DNA of 64,000 bases. It comes from Candidatus Ferrigenium bremense (GTDB taxonomy: Bacteria > Pseudomonadota > Gammaproteobacteria > Burkholderiales > Gallionellaceae). The stretch covers positions 1-64,000 of the forward strand of contig JAGRPI010000018.1 of the NCBI GenBank assembly GCA_019449635.1. Direction: 5' to 3'. The translations under genes and the position numbers were made by a program. This document shows, one piece after another, positions 36,733-48,441 of this stretch. How positions within the stretch are numbered: position 1 is the first letter of the stretch; the number at the start of each line of letters is the position of its first letter. The notes below the pieces were generated by a model. It saw nothing but the letters and a program-made list of their open reading frames with translations. It had not been told where the DNA came from and ran no database searches.

Positions 36733-37203
36733 TCAGATTTCCGCGACGAGTTTGTCGAGCAGGTCGTTGTGCGCCTTGGCATCGATCTCGCGACCGAGGA
36801 TCTTGCCTGCGCCGGCCAATGCGATCGCAGACACCTGGGTGCGCAATTGCTCCCTGGCACGGAACACTTCCTGGTCGATCTCGGCCTTGGCGCCGGTGAT
36901 GATACGGTCACCTTCGACCCTGGCCTGCACCTTCGCTTCTTCGACGATCTCACTCGCGCGTTTCTCGCCGCTCGCCACGATATCGCTTGCCTTTTCCTTG
37001 GCTTCGCGCAGGATCTCTGCAGAGCGCTTGGAGGCCAGTTCGAGGTCATGCTTGGCGCGTTCTGCATCAGCCAAACCGTCGGCGATCTGCTTCTTGCGTG
37101 CATCCAACGCAGCCACGATGGGTGTCCAGACGAACTTCATGCAGAACCACACGAACAGCGCGAACATGATGAGCTGGGCGAGGAGAGTTGCATTGATATT
37201 CAT
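36733..37203 (-). CDS. atpF: ATP synthase Fo b subunit
   Basis: 156 residues, the same length as E. coli AtpF. One N-terminal membrane helix (NATLLAQLIMFALFVWFCMKFVW) is followed by a long charged helix (ALDARKKQIADGLADAERAKHDLELASKR, then KASDIVASGEKRASEIVEEAK), which forms the dimeric peripheral stalk. It sits between atpE and atpH in the usual order. Confidence 0.96.
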   Translation of the reverse strand: MNINATLLAQLIMFALFVWFCMKFVWTPIVAALDARKKQIADGLADAERAKHDLELASKRSAEILREAKEKASDIVASGEKRASEIVEEAKVQARVEGDRIITGAKAEIDQEVFRAREQLRTQVSAIALAGAGKILGREIDAKAHNDLLDKLVAEI

Positions 37204-37259
37204 GCAAGCTACCTTTCTTAGTTATGCGTTCTTAGGTTATGCGTTTCGCGTTGCGAGGA

Positions 37260-38818
<1,559 letters not shown>

Positions 38819-38855
38819 CCTCTTTTCCTTGGCCTCCACGGCGCAAAGGGTGGCG

Positions 38856-38884
38856 ATTATAGTGACGCTTTCCGGGGGTGTCAA
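38856..38884 (-). promoter_or_regulatory. Perfect-consensus sigma-70 promoter of the atp operon
   Basis: Minus strand: TTGACA (38879-38884), exactly 17 nt, TATAAT (38856-38861). Both boxes match the E. coli consensus at all positions. Transcription should start around 38849, about 10-30 nt before the possible atpI starts. It lies between parB and atpI and gives the atp genes strong expression independent of parAB. Confidence 0.85.
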
Positions 38885-38921
38885 ACATTGTTGCGGCACC
38901 TCACAGGCATTTTTGCGCAAC

Positions 38922-39782
38922 TTATTTACCCTTTTTGAGCTTGTTCAGGAATTCATCCAGCTGGTCATGGCTCGTATATTCGATGACCAGCTTGCCACCG
39001 CCCTTGTTGCCCGGCTTGATTTCCACATGGGTTCCGAGGCATGCACTCATTTCCTCCTGCAACCGCTGCGTATCGCGGCTCAGGCGGTGAGCTTTCTTCG
39101 GTTTAGCCTTTTCCGGCTCGTGAATGTGCTTCTGTGCCAGTCTTTCCGCTTCGCGCACGGAAAGCCCTTCCAGCACGATCTGGTTGGCCAGCAATATCTG
39201 CTGCGCACCTTCCAGCGACAGCAGGGCGCGCGCATGCCCCATGTCCAGCTTGTTTTCCATCAACATGCCCTGCACGGTCTGCGGCAACTTGAGCAGCCTC
39301 AGCAGGTTACTGGCTGCACTGCGTGAACGGCCCACCGCCTCCGCGGCAAGCTGGTGCGTCATCTTGAATTCGTCGATCAGGCGCTGGATACCGATCGCTT
39401 CTTCCAGCGGGTTCAGGTTCTCGCGCTGGATGTTCTCGATCAGCGCCATCGCCAGCGCCGCATTGTCCGGAACGCTGCGCACCAGCACCGGTACATGTGT
39501 CAGCCCGGCCAGTTGTGCGGCGCGCCAGCGCCTTTCGCCGGCAATGATTTCATAGCTGCTGTCGGCAAGTTGCCGCACCAGAATCGGCTGCATGATCCCC
39601 TGTACCTTGATTGAAGCCGCCAGATCATTCAACGACGCCCCGTCCATATGCGAACGCGGCTGGTATTTGCCCGGCTTGAGCAGCGTGACATTCAAATCGC
39701 GCAGCACCTCGTCTTTTTCGCTTTTGCCGCCGGACAGCAATGCGTCCAGTCCGCGCCCCAATCCCTTGTGCTGCTTTGTCAT
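38922..39782 (-). CDS. parB: Chromosome-partitioning protein ParB
   Basis: 286 residues. N-terminal KGLGRGLDALLSG, then YQPRSHMDGASLNDLAASIKVQGIMQPILVR, the CTP-binding GERRWRAAQLAG box, a helix-turn-helix (HQLAAEAVGRSRSAASNLLRLL) that reads parS, and a C-terminal dimerisation domain (KLVIEYTSHDQLDEFLNKLK). It spreads from parS near the origin and works with ParA in chromosome segregation. Two parS sites are found in this window. It is 11 nt behind parA. Confidence 0.97.
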   Translation of the reverse strand: MTKQHKGLGRGLDALLSGGKSEKDEVLRDLNVTLLKPGKYQPRSHMDGASLNDLAASIKVQGIMQPILVRQLADSSYEIIAGERRWRAAQLAGLTHVPVLVRSVPDNAALAMALIENIQRENLNPLEEAIGIQRLIDEFKMTHQLAAEAVGRSRSAASNLLRLLKLPQTVQGMLMENKLDMGHARALLSLEGAQQILLANQIVLEGLSVREAERLAQKHIHEPEKAKPKKAHRLSRDTQRLQEEMSACLGTHVEIKPGNKGGGKLVIEYTSHDQLDEFLNKLKKGK

Positions 39783-39793
39783 AATCGCTTCCT

Positions 39794-40576
39794 TTATGCG
39801 GTTGCAGCAGATTGCGCTGCGTTATTCAATAACTCTCCGGCCAGAGCCAGATAGGCCTGAGTTCCCTTGGATAATTTGTCGTGATACAGCACCGGTACGC
39901 CATAACTGGGTGCCTCCGCCAGTCGCACATTGCGCGGAATCACGGTGCGATAAACCTTGCTGCCGAAGTGCTCCTGTAATTGATCCGAAACTTGTTGCGC
40001 CAGCATGTTGCGCGGATCGAACATGGTGCGCAGCAGCCCTTCGATTTCCAGCTCCGGGTTCAGGTTGGCGCGCACTTTGCGGATGGTATTCACCAGGTCG
40101 CTCAACCCCTCCAATGCATAGTATTCGCATTGCATCGGAATCATCACCGACCTGGCCGCGCACAAGCCGTTCAAGGTCAGCAGATTCAGTGCAGGCGGGC
40201 AATCGATCAGCACATAGTCATATTCCACTGCAACACCATGCAAGGCATCGCGCAAACGCGCTTCACGATGCGGCAGATCGACCAGCTCGATTTCCGCGCC
40301 GGCCAGCTCCCGGTTGGCGGGCAGCAGATCATATTTTCCGGCTTCCGAGCGCATCCGTGCCTCGGCTATCGTCTTGCTGCCCAGCAGCACATCGTAAACA
40401 CTGGCCTGCACATCGCGTTTGTCGATGCCGCTGCCCATGGTGGCATTGCCCTGCGGATCGAGGTCAATCAGCAACACGCGTTGCTGGGCTGCCGCGAGGC
40501 TGGCAGCCAGATTCACGGTGGTGGTGGTTTTCCCCACCCCGCCTTTCTGATTGGTTATGGCTAGTATTTTCGTCAT
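39794..40576 (-). CDS. parA: Chromosome-partitioning ATPase ParA (Soj)
   Basis: 260 residues. The deviant Walker A KGGVGKTTTTVNLAASLA begins at residue 11, VLLIDLDPQGNATMGSGID and YVLIDCPPALNLLTLNGLCAA are the A' and B motifs. It is the ATPase that moves ParB-parS complexes. The ATG overlaps the stop of rsmG by 4 nt, placing it in the mnmG-rsmG-parA-parB transcript. Confidence 0.97.
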   Translation of the reverse strand: MTKILAITNQKGGVGKTTTTVNLAASLAAAQQRVLLIDLDPQGNATMGSGIDKRDVQASVYDVLLGSKTIAEARMRSEAGKYDLLPANRELAGAEIELVDLPHREARLRDALHGVAVEYDYVLIDCPPALNLLTLNGLCAARSVMIPMQCEYYALEGLSDLVNTIRKVRANLNPELEIEGLLRTMFDPRNMLAQQVSDQLQEHFGSKVYRTVIPRNVRLAEAPSYGVPVLYHDKLSKGTQAYLALAGELLNNAAQSAATA

Positions 40577-41229
40577 GTTGCTCCGCTCCCTTTTTCGTGG
40601 TGCTTAGTCATTTGGCATGTCGCAATAACCAGGCTGCGCGCGGCGCGCAAACCCGGCACCTGCAACGGTATCACGCGCTCTACCCGGCATCCATCCGGCA
40701 CGCCCGCCAATTCCTGCTGCGGCGCACCTTTCATCGCCGCCCAACGCCCGTGCGGCGCCGCGAGGTGGCGGGTACTGCGCAAAAATTCGCCTAATTCGCT
40801 GAACGCCCGCGAGATGATTCCGTCAAACCGCTCCACCGGCTGCCACTCTTCCACGCGCGCGCAGTGAACACTCACATTATGCAAGCCCAGCTCGATTATC
40901 GCCTGTTGCACGAAACCGGTTTTCTTGCTGTTGCTGTCCAGCAAGGCGAACTGCCAATCCGGCTGCGCGACCGCCAACACCAGCCCCGGCAAGCCTGCGC
41001 CGCAACCCACATCCAGCCACCGCCCCGCCCACAGATGCGGCATTACCGCAAGGCTGTCGAGCAAGTGATGGCTCACCATCTGCTGCGGATCGCGAATCGC
41101 CGTCAGGTTATAAACCTTGTTCCACTTGTGCAGCAACGCCAGATAATCCAGCAACTTGCGCTGCGTGTCCGCATTTAGCGTAACCCCCAATTGTGAGATG
41201 CCGCGCTGTAATTCTTCGGCCAAACTCAT
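40573..41229 (-). CDS. rsmG: 16S rRNA m7G527 methyltransferase RsmG (GidB)
   Basis: 218 residues when started at ATG 8 nt past the mnmG stop (SLAEELQRGISQLG); the longer frame begins inside mnmG. WLDVGCGAGLPGLVLAVAQP is the SAM motif, LLDSNSKKTGFVQQAIIELGL and ISRAFSELGEFL are RsmG-specific. It methylates N7 of G527 in 16S rRNA, using SAM. KWNKVYNLTAIRDPQQM near the N-terminus is the usual RsmG start. Confidence 0.95.
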   Translation of the reverse strand: MSLAEELQRGISQLGVTLNADTQRKLLDYLALLHKWNKVYNLTAIRDPQQMVSHHLLDSLAVMPHLWAGRWLDVGCGAGLPGLVLAVAQPDWQFALLDSNSKKTGFVQQAIIELGLHNVSVHCARVEEWQPVERFDGIISRAFSELGEFLRSTRHLAAPHGRWAAMKGAPQQELAGVPDGCRVERVIPLQVPGLRAARSLVIATCQMTKHHEKGSGAT

Positions 41230-41236
41230 GCCATGC

Positions 41237-43141
41237 TCATGCGCGTTTTTTGGCCTGCTGCGCAGCATCGCGAAAACCGCGCTTGATATGCACCAGCAAC
41301 AGGGAAATCGCCGCCGGGGTCATCCCGGAAATACGCGCCGCCTGCCCGACGGTTTCAGGTTTGTGCTGATTGAGCTTTTGCTGCACTTCGATGGACAGGC
41401 CGCGCACCTCGCGATAATCGAGGCCTTCCGGCAAACCCAGCATTTCATATTGTTCGTTGCGCCCGATCTCGTCGCGTTGCCGCTCGATATAGCCGTGGTA
41501 TTTCGCTTGGGTTTCCACCTGCTCGGCGACCTTTTCATCGTCCACCCCGGGTCCCGCACCGGGCAGAGTCAGCAGGAGGGCATAATTCACGTCCGGGCGG
41601 CGCAACAATTCATGCATCGAGTATTCGCGTTCAATCGGCTTGCCCAATACGCGTATTGCGTCCTCCGCAGGCAGGTTGCGCGGATTCACCCAGGTGTTGC
41701 GCAACCGTTCCTGCTCGCGTGCGATGGACTCGCGCTTCTGCTCGAACGTCTGCCAGCGCGTATCGTCCACGATGCCCAGCTTGCGCCCGATCTCGGTCAG
41801 CCGCAGATCCGCGTTGTCCTCGCGCAGTTGCAAACGGTATTCCGCGCGACTGGTAAACATACGATACGGCTCGGAAACGCCGCGCGTGATCAAGTCGTCC
41901 ACCAGCACGCCAAGATAGGCCTCGTCGCGGCGCGGACACCAGGCTTCCTGTCCGGCAGCCAGCCGCGCCGCATTCAGCCCGGCCAGCAGGCCTTGCGCAG
42001 CGGCCTCTTCATAACCGGTCGTGCCGTTGATCTGCCCGGCGAAGAACAGCCCTTGGATCGCCTTGGTTTCCAGCGAGCTTTTCAAGCCGCGCGGGTCGAA
42101 ATAGTCATATTCGATCGCATAGCCGGGGCGCAGAATATGCGCGTTTGCCAGCCCTTTGATGGAGCGCACCAAGGCCAGTTGCACATCGAAGGGCAGGCTG
42201 GTGGAAATGCCGTTGGGATATACCTCGTGTGTGGTCAACCCTTCCGGTTCGAGGAAAATCTGATGCGATGCCTTGTCGGCAAAGCGCGTGATCTTGTCCT
42301 CGATGGACGGGCAATAGCGCGGCCCGACCCCCTCGATCACCCCGGTAAACAACGGCGAGCGATCCAACCCGCCGCGGATGATGTCGTGGGTGCGCTGGTT
42401 GGTCTCGGTGATCCAGCACGGCAACTGCTGCGGATGCTGCACGGCATTTCCCATGAACGAAAACACCGGCACCGGATCGTCGCCCGGCTGCTCCTGCATC
42501 ACCGAATAATCGATGCTCCGCCCGTCGATGCGCGGCGGCGTGCCGGTTTTCAGCCGCCCCACCGGCAGGTTCAATTCGCGCAGCCGGCGCGCCAGGCTGA
42601 TGGAGGGCGGGTCGCCGGCACGACCCGCCGGATAATTGGCCTGCCCGACATGGATCAACCCGGACAGGAAGGTACCCGTCGTCAGCACCACGGTCTTCGC
42701 GCTGAAGCGCAAACCCAGTTGCGTGACTACGCCGCCCACCCGGGCTTGCTCGACCAGCAAGTCGTCTACCGCCTGCTGGAACAGCCACAGGCTGGGCTGA
42801 TTCTCCAGCCTTGCTCGGATGGCCTGCTTGTATAGCAAGCGGTCAGCCTGCGCGCGCGTTGCGCGCACCGCGGGCCCCTTGCTGGAATTCAGGATGCGGA
42901 ACTGGATGCCGCTCTCGTCGGTTGCCGCCGCCATCGCGCCGCCCAGCGCATCCACCTCCTTGACCAGATGCCCCTTGCCGATCCCGCCGATCGAGGGATT
43001 GCAGGACATCTGCCCGAGCGTTTCGATGTTGTGGCTGAGCAGCAAGGTCTTGCAGCCCGCGCGCGCGCTGGCCAAAGCGGCCTCCGTGCCGGCATGGCCG
43101 CCGCCTACCACGATCACATCGAACATATCGGGAAAATTCAT
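41237..43141 (-). CDS. mnmG: tRNA uridine 5-carboxymethylaminomethyl modification enzyme MnmG (GidA)
   Basis: 634 residues from the ATG of [21 protein letters not shown]; a longer frame begins 36 nt upstream but overlaps the promoter. FAD-binding [10 protein letters not shown], then [63 protein letters not shown] and a C-terminal helical domain ending in [17 protein letters not shown] are standard. With MnmE it installs the cmnm5 group at the wobble uridine of tRNAs. It leads the transcript mnmG-rsmG-parA-parB. A parS site and a promoter lie between it and mnmE. Confidence 0.97.
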   Translation of the reverse strand: MNFPDMFDVIVVGGGHAGTEAALASARAGCKTLLLSHNIETLGQMSCNPSIGGIGKGHLVKEVDALGGAMAAATDESGIQFRILNSSKGPAVRATRAQADRLLYKQAIRARLENQPSLWLFQQAVDDLLVEQARVGGVVTQLGLRFSAKTVVLTTGTFLSGLIHVGQANYPAGRAGDPPSISLARRLRELNLPVGRLKTGTPPRIDGRSIDYSVMQEQPGDDPVPVFSFMGNAVQHPQQLPCWITETNQRTHDIIRGGLDRSPLFTGVIEGVGPRYCPSIEDKITRFADKASHQIFLEPEGLTTHEVYPNGISTSLPFDVQLALVRSIKGLANAHILRPGYAIEYDYFDPRGLKSSLETKAIQGLFFAGQINGTTGYEEAAAQGLLAGLNAARLAAGQEAWCPRRDEAYLGVLVDDLITRGVSEPYRMFTSRAEYRLQLREDNADLRLTEIGRKLGIVDDTRWQTFEQKRESIAREQERLRNTWVNPRNLPAEDAIRVLGKPIEREYSMHELLRRPDVNYALLLTLPGAGPGVDDEKVAEQVETQAKYHGYIERQRDEIGRNEQYEMLGLPEGLDYREVRGLSIEVQQKLNQHKPETVGQAARISGMTPAAISLLLVHIKRGFRDAAQQAKKRA

Positions 43142-43168
43142 ATGGCAACTGTTTAGAAAAGGACGCGC

Positions 43169-43197
43169 ATCATACAACAGCGCATCGGTAATCCCAA
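43169..43197 (-). promoter_or_regulatory. Candidate promoter for mnmG-rsmG-parAB
   Basis: Minus strand: TTGGGA (43192-43197), 17 nt, TATGAT (43169-43174), about 28 nt before the mnmG ATG. The -10 has 5 of 6 and the -35 has 4 of 6 consensus bases. A parS palindrome lies directly upstream, so ParB bound there could affect this promoter. Confidence 0.5.
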
Positions 43198-43203
43198 ACG
43201 CAT

Positions 43204-43219
43204 TGTTTCACGTGAAACA
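43204..43219. promoter_or_regulatory. parS: parS site (perfect consensus)
   Basis: TGTTTCACGTGAAACA, a perfect 16-bp palindrome identical to the known ParB-binding consensus. It lies between mnmG and mnmE, about 4 kb from the dnaA-side origin region and 3 kb from parAB. Confidence 0.95.
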
Positions 43220-43220
43220 G

Positions 43221-44576
43221 TTATTTTCCGATGCAGAAGCGGCTGAATATCTCGCCGAGCAGGTCATCCGGGGTGAACTCACCGGTAATCTCGTTCAGCG
43301 CGCGTTGCGCCAGGCGTAATTCCTCGGCAAACAACTCCGCGCTGGCCGGTACCGTTTGTGCCTGGGCCAGATGGACTTGCGCTAGCGTCAAGGCGCGCAC
43401 GTGCCGTTCCCGCGCCATGAAGGCCCCGCTTTCCTGGTCGCGCCAGCCCACCGCCTCCAGCAGCTTGCCGCGCAGTTCCTCTATCCCCGCGCCCGTTTTG
43501 GCGGATATCCCAACAATCGTGGTGCCAGCCAACGGCGTACTGGCGGATTCGACAGCCCTCTCGCCCAGCAGGTCGGTCTTATTGAATACCAGCAGCCGCG
43601 GGATGTCCGCCGGCAATCCGGCCAGGATCGCCTCGTCCTGCGCCGTCGGTCCTTGGCTCGCATCCAGCAGCAGCAGGATCAAATCGGCGCGGTGCAAAGT
43701 CTGGTGGGCGCGCGCGATACCCATGCTCTCCACCGCATCCTCGGATTCACGCAACCCCGCCGTATCCATGATATGCAAGGGCACCCCGCGGATCTGGATC
43801 GCCTGACGGATCACATCGCGGGTGGTGCCGGGAATATCGCTGACCAGAGCCACCTCCTCCCCGGCCAGGCAGTTCAACAGGCTGGACTTGCCGACGTTCG
43901 GCTGCCCGGCAATGACCACATGCGCACCCTCTCGCAGCAAGCTGCCTTGTTTTGCGGTGTCCAGCGTATGCTGCAAGCGCGACCGTACACTGTTCAGCAA
44001 GGCGCCGCGTCGCTCCATATCGACGGCATCCACCTCCTCTTCCGGAAAGTCCAGCATCGCCTCCACCAGCATGCGCAGGTGGATCAACTCGTCGACCATG
44101 CCATGGATAGCGGCAGAAAATTCACCACGCAGGGAGCGCATCGCGCTACGCGCTGCCTCGGCGGTATTGGCGTCGATCAGATCGGCGACGCTTTCCGCCT
44201 GTGCCAGGTCAAGCTTATTGTTCAGAAAGGCACGGCGCGTGAATTCGCCGGGCTGCGCCAGCCGCGCCCCCAAATCGAGACAGCGCCGCAGCACCAGTTG
44301 CAGTACGGCGGGACCGCCGTGCCCTTGCAGCTCGAGCACGTCCTCGCCGGTATAGGAATGGGGGGCGGGAAAAAACAAGGCGACACCCTGATCCAGGGTG
44401 TCGCCGTTTTCATCCAGAAAATTGCCGCAAGTAGCATGCCGCGCAATGGGCAATTTGCCCAGGATTCCGCGTGCCAGAGTTTCGCTGTGCCGCCCGGATA
44501 TTCTTACCACCCCGATTCCACCCCGCCCTTGTGCAGTAGCTATGGCAGCGATGGTATCAGCGTTTGGCTGCGGCAC
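43221..44576 (-). CDS. mnmE: tRNA modification GTPase MnmE (TrmE)
   Basis: 451 residues. N-terminal [21 protein letters not shown] binds the folate cofactor; the G domain has [13 protein letters not shown] (G1), [16 protein letters not shown] and NKTD; the protein ends in RFCIGK, the conserved C-x-G-K catalytic tail. It works with MnmG at the wobble uridine. It starts at GTG, overlapping yidC by 20 nt, with GGAG upstream. The rpmH-rnpA-yidD-yidC-mnmE order is common to many bacteria. Confidence 0.97.
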   Translation of the reverse strand: MPQPNADTIAAIATAQGRGGIGVVRISGRHSETLARGILGKLPIARHATCGNFLDENGDTLDQGVALFFPAPHSYTGEDVLELQGHGGPAVLQLVLRRCLDLGARLAQPGEFTRRAFLNNKLDLAQAESVADLIDANTAEAARSAMRSLRGEFSAAIHGMVDELIHLRMLVEAMLDFPEEEVDAVDMERRGALLNSVRSRLQHTLDTAKQGSLLREGAHVVIAGQPNVGKSSLLNCLAGEEVALVSDIPGTTRDVIRQAIQIRGVPLHIMDTAGLRESEDAVESMGIARAHQTLHRADLILLLLDASQGPTAQDEAILAGLPADIPRLLVFNKTDLLGERAVESASTPLAGTTIVGISAKTGAGIEELRGKLLEAVGWRDQESGAFMARERHVRALTLAQVHLAQAQTVPASAELFAEELRLAQRALNEITGEFTPDDLLGEIFSRFCIGK

Positions 44577-46230
44577 CCTTGCTCTCCTCCTCGGCAGCTT
44601 TAGTGATGTACCACTGCTGTCCGATGGAAAGAATGTTATTCACAATGGAGTACAGCACCAGTCCGGCGGGGAAAAAGAAGAAAATTATGCTGAAAGCGAT
44701 CGGCATGATCTGCATAATCCTGGCCTGCATGGGATCTGCCGGCTTCGGATTGAGGCGCGTCTGGATAATCATGCTAGCGCCCATGATCAACGGCAGGATG
44801 TAATACGGATCCGCCGCCGACAAGTCGGTTATCCAACCGAAGAATGGCGCGTAACGCATCTCGACGCTCGCCAAGATAGCCCAATACAAGGCGATAAAGA
44901 CCGGAATTTGCACCACCACCGGTAAACATCCGCCCAGCGGATTGATTTTCTCGGTTTTGTACAGCTCCATCATGGCGCGGCTCAGCTTTTCCCGGTCGCT
45001 GCCGCATTGCTGTTTTATCTTTTCCATCTTGGGCGCCACCACACGCATCTTGGCCATGGAGCGGTAGCTTGCTGCAGACAGCGGGAAAAACACCAGCTTG
45101 ATCAGGACGGTCAGCAGAATGATGGCAATACCCCAGTTGTGCGTCCAGTCGTTAAACAACGCCATGACCCAGAACAGCGGAGCGGAAAGGACTGTCAGCC
45201 AACCGTAATCTACCGTCAATCCCAAGCCGGGGGCGATTTTATCCAGATCGGACTGTGCCGGGCCCGCATAAAGCGCAGTGCCCACGAGCACCTTCTGGCC
45301 GGGATTAACGACCTGCTCCGGCAAGATCACCCCCACCGAATATGAGTCGCCGTCCAGTTTGCGGGTAAAATATTCGCGATTGGTTTTTTCCTTGGGCAAC
45401 CATGCTGCAACAAAGTAATGCTGCAGCATCCCGATCCAGCCGTTATCGGCTTGCTTGGGGTAATCCGTCTTGCCTTTTTCTATTTCCTTAAATTCCGCCT
45501 TTTGGAATTTTTCCTTGTCGGTATAGACCGCAGCACCAACATAGGTAGGCAAAAACATCGAACTGCCTGCCAGCGCAGCGCTATCACGAACCAATTGATA
45601 GTAACTGCTTGCCGCTACTGCCTGTTGCCCGGCGTTTTCCAATTCATAGGCGACATCGACCAGATAGCTCCCTTTGTGGAAGGTGATCACCTTGGTCACT
45701 TTTAGTGCGGCTTCGCCTTCGGCTTTCAGCCGAACCTGCACCTGTTCGGCGTTCCCGGGAAGCACATACTGGTCCTGCTCCGAAACAAACGGACTATTGT
45801 GGTTGGGCTGCCCCGCTCCGAGCAGGCCGCTTTGCGCGACATAATTGTGAGTACCCGCACCGCGATTAAAAAGCACCAGCGGTTTGTTTCTATCCAGCCC
45901 GTCAGGGTGCTTCAACAGCGCCAGACGGCTGATATCTCCACCGATGGTGCTAATTTCAGCCTCAAGAATATCGGTCTTGACGTATATTGTCTTTCCGGTG
46001 GCTTGCCGGGCAGGTCGTGGAGCAACGGCGGCCTGTGTCGACTCAACCGGGGGAAATCCGGCCAGGGATGATGCTGCAGAAGGTATTGCCTGAGGTTTCG
46101 GCAGCGCTTCGTTTGTTGCCGCGCTTTGCTGAACATACTGCTCGGGATGCTGATGGCGTTGCCAGCCGTCCCAAACCAATCCCAGCGAAAACACAAAAAT
46201 TAAAAACAAAAAAAGTCTTTGTAAATCCAT
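44557..46230 (-). CDS. yidC: Membrane protein insertase YidC
   Basis: 557 residues. N-terminal membrane helix ([20 protein letters not shown]), then a large periplasmic beta domain typical of gram-negative YidC, then the 60KD insertase core with five helices: [31 protein letters not shown] (with the conserved positively charged groove arginine) and [27 protein letters not shown]. The tail is basic ([14 protein letters not shown]) and may contact ribosomes. It inserts membrane proteins including Fo subunits a and c, whose genes are nearby. Confidence 0.97.
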   Translation of the reverse strand: MDLQRLFLFLIFVFSLGLVWDGWQRHQHPEQYVQQSAATNEALPKPQAIPSAASSLAGFPPVESTQAAVAPRPARQATGKTIYVKTDILEAEISTIGGDISRLALLKHPDGLDRNKPLVLFNRGAGTHNYVAQSGLLGAGQPNHNSPFVSEQDQYVLPGNAEQVQVRLKAEGEAALKVTKVITFHKGSYLVDVAYELENAGQQAVAASSYYQLVRDSAALAGSSMFLPTYVGAAVYTDKEKFQKAEFKEIEKGKTDYPKQADNGWIGMLQHYFVAAWLPKEKTNREYFTRKLDGDSYSVGVILPEQVVNPGQKVLVGTALYAGPAQSDLDKIAPGLGLTVDYGWLTVLSAPLFWVMALFNDWTHNWGIAIILLTVLIKLVFFPLSAASYRSMAKMRVVAPKMEKIKQQCGSDREKLSRAMMELYKTEKINPLGGCLPVVVQIPVFIALYWAILASVEMRYAPFFGWITDLSAADPYYILPLIMGASMIIQTRLNPKPADPMQARIMQIMPIAFSIIFFFFPAGLVLYSIVNNILSIGQQWYITKAAEEESKGAAAKR

Positions 46231-46245
46231 GATCAGGCCTGAAGG

Positions 46246-46455
46246 TTAGGGAGCGGGATCGTATCCGCCGGGATGCCAGGGATTGCAGCGCAGCAACCGT
46301 TTAATACCGAGCCACCCCCCCTTCATGACACCGTGCTTCGCCAGGGCTTCGCAGGTGTAGTGGGAGCAGGTTGGGGTAAATCTGCAGGTTGGCGGCCCAA
46401 GCGGGCTGATCAGGTATTGATAGCCATGTATCAGCTTGATCACAATTCTGCGCAT
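46246..46455 (-). CDS. yidD: Membrane protein insertion efficiency factor YidD
   Basis: 69 residues with the invariant cysteine pattern of the family: [19 protein letters not shown], then [26 protein letters not shown]. The N-terminal part ([15 protein letters not shown]) is amphipathic and attaches to the inner membrane. It assists YidC. It overlaps the rnpA end by 16 nt and precedes yidC by 15 nt. Confidence 0.95.
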   Translation of the reverse strand: MRRIVIKLIHGYQYLISPLGPPTCRFTPTCSHYTCEALAKHGVMKGGWLGIKRLLRCNPWHPGGYDPAP

Positions 46456-46832
46456 CTGTTTTTTACCCGGTTAAACAGCATTTTCAAATTGCCTGCTTGC
46501 GTACCGCTCTCTTGAGGGTCGGCGCGCCTTACCATCACAACCAGATCCAGCTTGCACTGTTTAATGCCGTGTTGGCGGAACGCCTCCCTGATGATTCTTT
46601 TTACGTGGTTTCGATCTGCCGCGCCGGATAGCGTTTTTTTGCCCACAATTATTCCAAGCCTGGCATTTTTTTTGCCGTTGCGCGCAAAAAAAATTTTGAA
46701 GTACCTATCGGATATGTTTTCGGCACGAACAACATGGTCAAAACCGTTTTCGCGCAACAATCGGTGCGCAGCGGTAAATTTGGCCGAGAGACTAAACGGC
46801 GAGTCTTGCACGGCCCTTGGCGCGGCGTGCAT
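46440..46832 (-). CDS. rnpA: Ribonuclease P protein component
   Basis: 130 residues. [22 protein letters not shown] and [31 protein letters not shown] carry the RNR-type basic signature (here [11 protein letters not shown]). It binds the catalytic RNA of RNase P in tRNA 5' processing. The start is uncertain: ATG (46832) gives an unusual 41-nt overlap with rpmH, and GTG at 46809-46811, with AAGG close by, would cut the overlap to about 20 nt. Either way rpmH and rnpA overlap, which is rarer than a spacer. Confidence 0.93.
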   Translation of the reverse strand: MHAAPRAVQDSPFSLSAKFTAAHRLLRENGFDHVVRAENISDRYFKIFFARNGKKNARLGIIVGKKTLSGAADRNHVKRIIREAFRQHGIKQCKLDLVVMVRRADPQESGTQAGNLKMLFNRVKNRCAEL

Positions 46833-46926
46833 TAATAACAGCGCGGCCTCCGCGTGTCTTCATGCGCACCAAAAAGCCATGGGTACGTTTTCTTTTGGTT
46901 ACAGATGGTTGATATGTGCGTTTCAT
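46792..46926 (-). CDS. rpmH: 50S ribosomal protein L34
   Basis: 44 residues, read directly: starts [18 protein letters not shown] and ends [11 protein letters not shown], which is L34 in full. Because it is so short it is easily missed. Its own sigma-70 promoter lies 33 nt upstream, and dnaA starts divergently 157 nt away, the classic rpmH-dnaA arrangement at bacterial origins. Its 3' end overlaps the start of rnpA. Confidence 0.97.
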   Translation of the reverse strand: MKRTYQPSVTKRKRTHGFLVRMKTRGGRAVINARRAKGRARLAV

Positions 46927-46958
46927 GTTGTTTTCCTAGGTGAGCCGTAAAACGCGCT

Positions 46959-46987
46959 ATTACAAAGCCTTGGAGCGCAAGTGTCAA
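46959..46987 (-). promoter_or_regulatory. Sigma-70 promoter of rpmH
   Basis: Minus strand: TTGACA (46982-46987), exactly 17 nt, TGTAAT (46959-46964). -35 perfect, -10 five of six. It would drive rpmH-rnpA-yidD-yidC-mnmE. Confidence 0.8.
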
Positions 46988-47007
46988 GCATATTTTACTT
47001 CTTTGCC

Positions 47008-47016
47008 TGTGGATAA
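47008..47016 (-). promoter_or_regulatory. DnaA box upstream of dnaA
   Basis: TTATCCACA on the minus strand (TGTGGATAA as printed), the exact strong DnaA-box consensus. It lies in the rpmH-dnaA gap. A TAGAAT (47033-47038) could be the -10 of the dnaA promoter, in which case this box covers the -35 and would give autorepression. Confidence 0.8.
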
Positions 47017-47082
47017 GTTTTAGCTTGCACTGTAGAATGCTGCAACTTTTACTAAGCAGGGCTATTCCTTTTCGACGCAACC

Positions 47083-48441
47083 ATGCAGGATATTTCTTTT
47101 TGGGATTCATGCCTCCGCTCGTTCGAAAAGAGCCTGCCGCCGCAACAATACAACTCGTGGATAAAACCGTTGCTTCTCCGGAGCGAAAATGGGTCGCTGG
47201 TGCTGACCGCACCAAACAGCTTTACCCTGAAGGTTGTCCAGGAGCGATTTTTACCCGAGATCAGCCGGCAAGCGGGCCTGGCCTACTCTCTGATTCCGCC
47301 GTTCGAATTCCGTGTTCTTGAAACAGAGCCTCCTGCCAAACGGCGCGAAACGGCATCCCAAAAAACCTCTGCCCAGCCGGTTCACGACAACAAACCGAAA
47401 ATCGAGGCCACGTTTCGCAATTATGGGAAACTCAACCCCAACCTGACCTTCGATAATTTTGTAATCGGCAAAGCCAACCAACTGGCCTTTGCCGCCGCTA
47501 CGCAGGTCGCCGAATTACCGGGCGCCTCATACAATCCGCTGTTTATTTATGGCGGGGTGGGGCTGGGCAAAACCCATTTAACCCAAGCGATAGGCAATCA
47601 GATCAAGGTTAACAACCCCAATGCAAAAATTTGCTATATGCACGCCGAGCGATACGTTTCCGACGTAGTGCGTGCTTACCAGACCAATAAATTTGAAGAA
47701 TTCAAACAATACTACCATTCTCTCGATATCCTGCTGATCGACGATATCCAATTTTTCGCCGGCAAAACAAAAACCCAGGAAGAATTTTTTTACGCCTTCA
47801 ACACGCTCATCGATTCGCACAAACAAGTCATCATGACCAGCGATACCTTCCCCAAGGAAATTGCCGGGCTAGATAGCCGCCTGGTTTCGCGTTTTGGCTG
47901 GGGACTTACTGTCGCCATCGAGCCGCCGGAACTGGAAATGCGCGTTGCCATCCTGTTGAAAAAAGCCAGCCTGGGCGGCTATGTGCTCGATGAGGCGGTT
48001 GCCTTTTTTATTGCCAAACATGTCAACTCAAACATTCGCGAACTTGAAGGCGCCTTGAAACGCGTCGAAGCGTATGTCAAATTTCACCGCCGTGCCATTT
48101 CCGTTGAAACGGCAAAAGAAGCTCTGAAAGACATCTTGATTGCGCAAAGCCGGCAAATTTCCATCGACAACATACAAAAAACGGTTGCCGACTATTACCA
48201 TATCAAGATGGCTGATCTGCTTTCGAAAAAAAGAACGCGAAATCTGACCCGTCCACGGCAGACAGCCATGTCCCTTGCCCGTGAGCTGACCACGATGAGT
48301 CTGCCTGAAATTGGTAACGCTTTTGGCGGGAAAGATCACTCGACCGTCATTCATGCCTGCAAGATGATGGGGAATCTCAGGGCATCGGACACTACGATCG
48401 ATGCCGATTACAAAATCCTGTTACAAACCTTGCGCGGGTAA
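47083..48441 (+). CDS. dnaA: Chromosomal replication initiator DnaA
   Basis: 452 residues with all four domains. Domain I: FWDSCLRSFEKSLPPQQYNSWI. A linker follows, then domain III AAA+ with GGVGLGKT at 157-164, ILLIDDIQFFAGK (Walker B) and DSRLVSRFGWGL. Domain IV contains the DNA-binding signature GGKDHSTVIHACKM. It binds the TTATCCACA boxes on both sides of its own gene and opens the origin. Coding orientation in the window switches at this gene. There is no strong Shine-Dalgarno before the ATG. Confidence 0.98.
   Translation: MQDISFWDSCLRSFEKSLPPQQYNSWIKPLLLRSENGSLVLTAPNSFTLKVVQERFLPEISRQAGLAYSLIPPFEFRVLETEPPAKRRETASQKTSAQPVHDNKPKIEATFRNYGKLNPNLTFDNFVIGKANQLAFAAATQVAELPGASYNPLFIYGGVGLGKTHLTQAIGNQIKVNNPNAKICYMHAERYVSDVVRAYQTNKFEEFKQYYHSLDILLIDDIQFFAGKTKTQEEFFYAFNTLIDSHKQVIMTSDTFPKEIAGLDSRLVSRFGWGLTVAIEPPELEMRVAILLKKASLGGYVLDEAVAFFIAKHVNSNIRELEGALKRVEAYVKFHRRAISVETAKEALKDILIAQSRQISIDNIQKTVADYYHIKMADLLSKKRTRNLTRPRQTAMSLARELTTMSLPEIGNAFGGKDHSTVIHACKMMGNLRASDTTIDADYKILLQTLRG

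Noticed and set aside
41156-44603. Long plus-strand frames (559 and 400 codons) opposite mnmG and mnmE.
   Set aside because: Both lie fully antisense to certain genes and have shadow-type composition.
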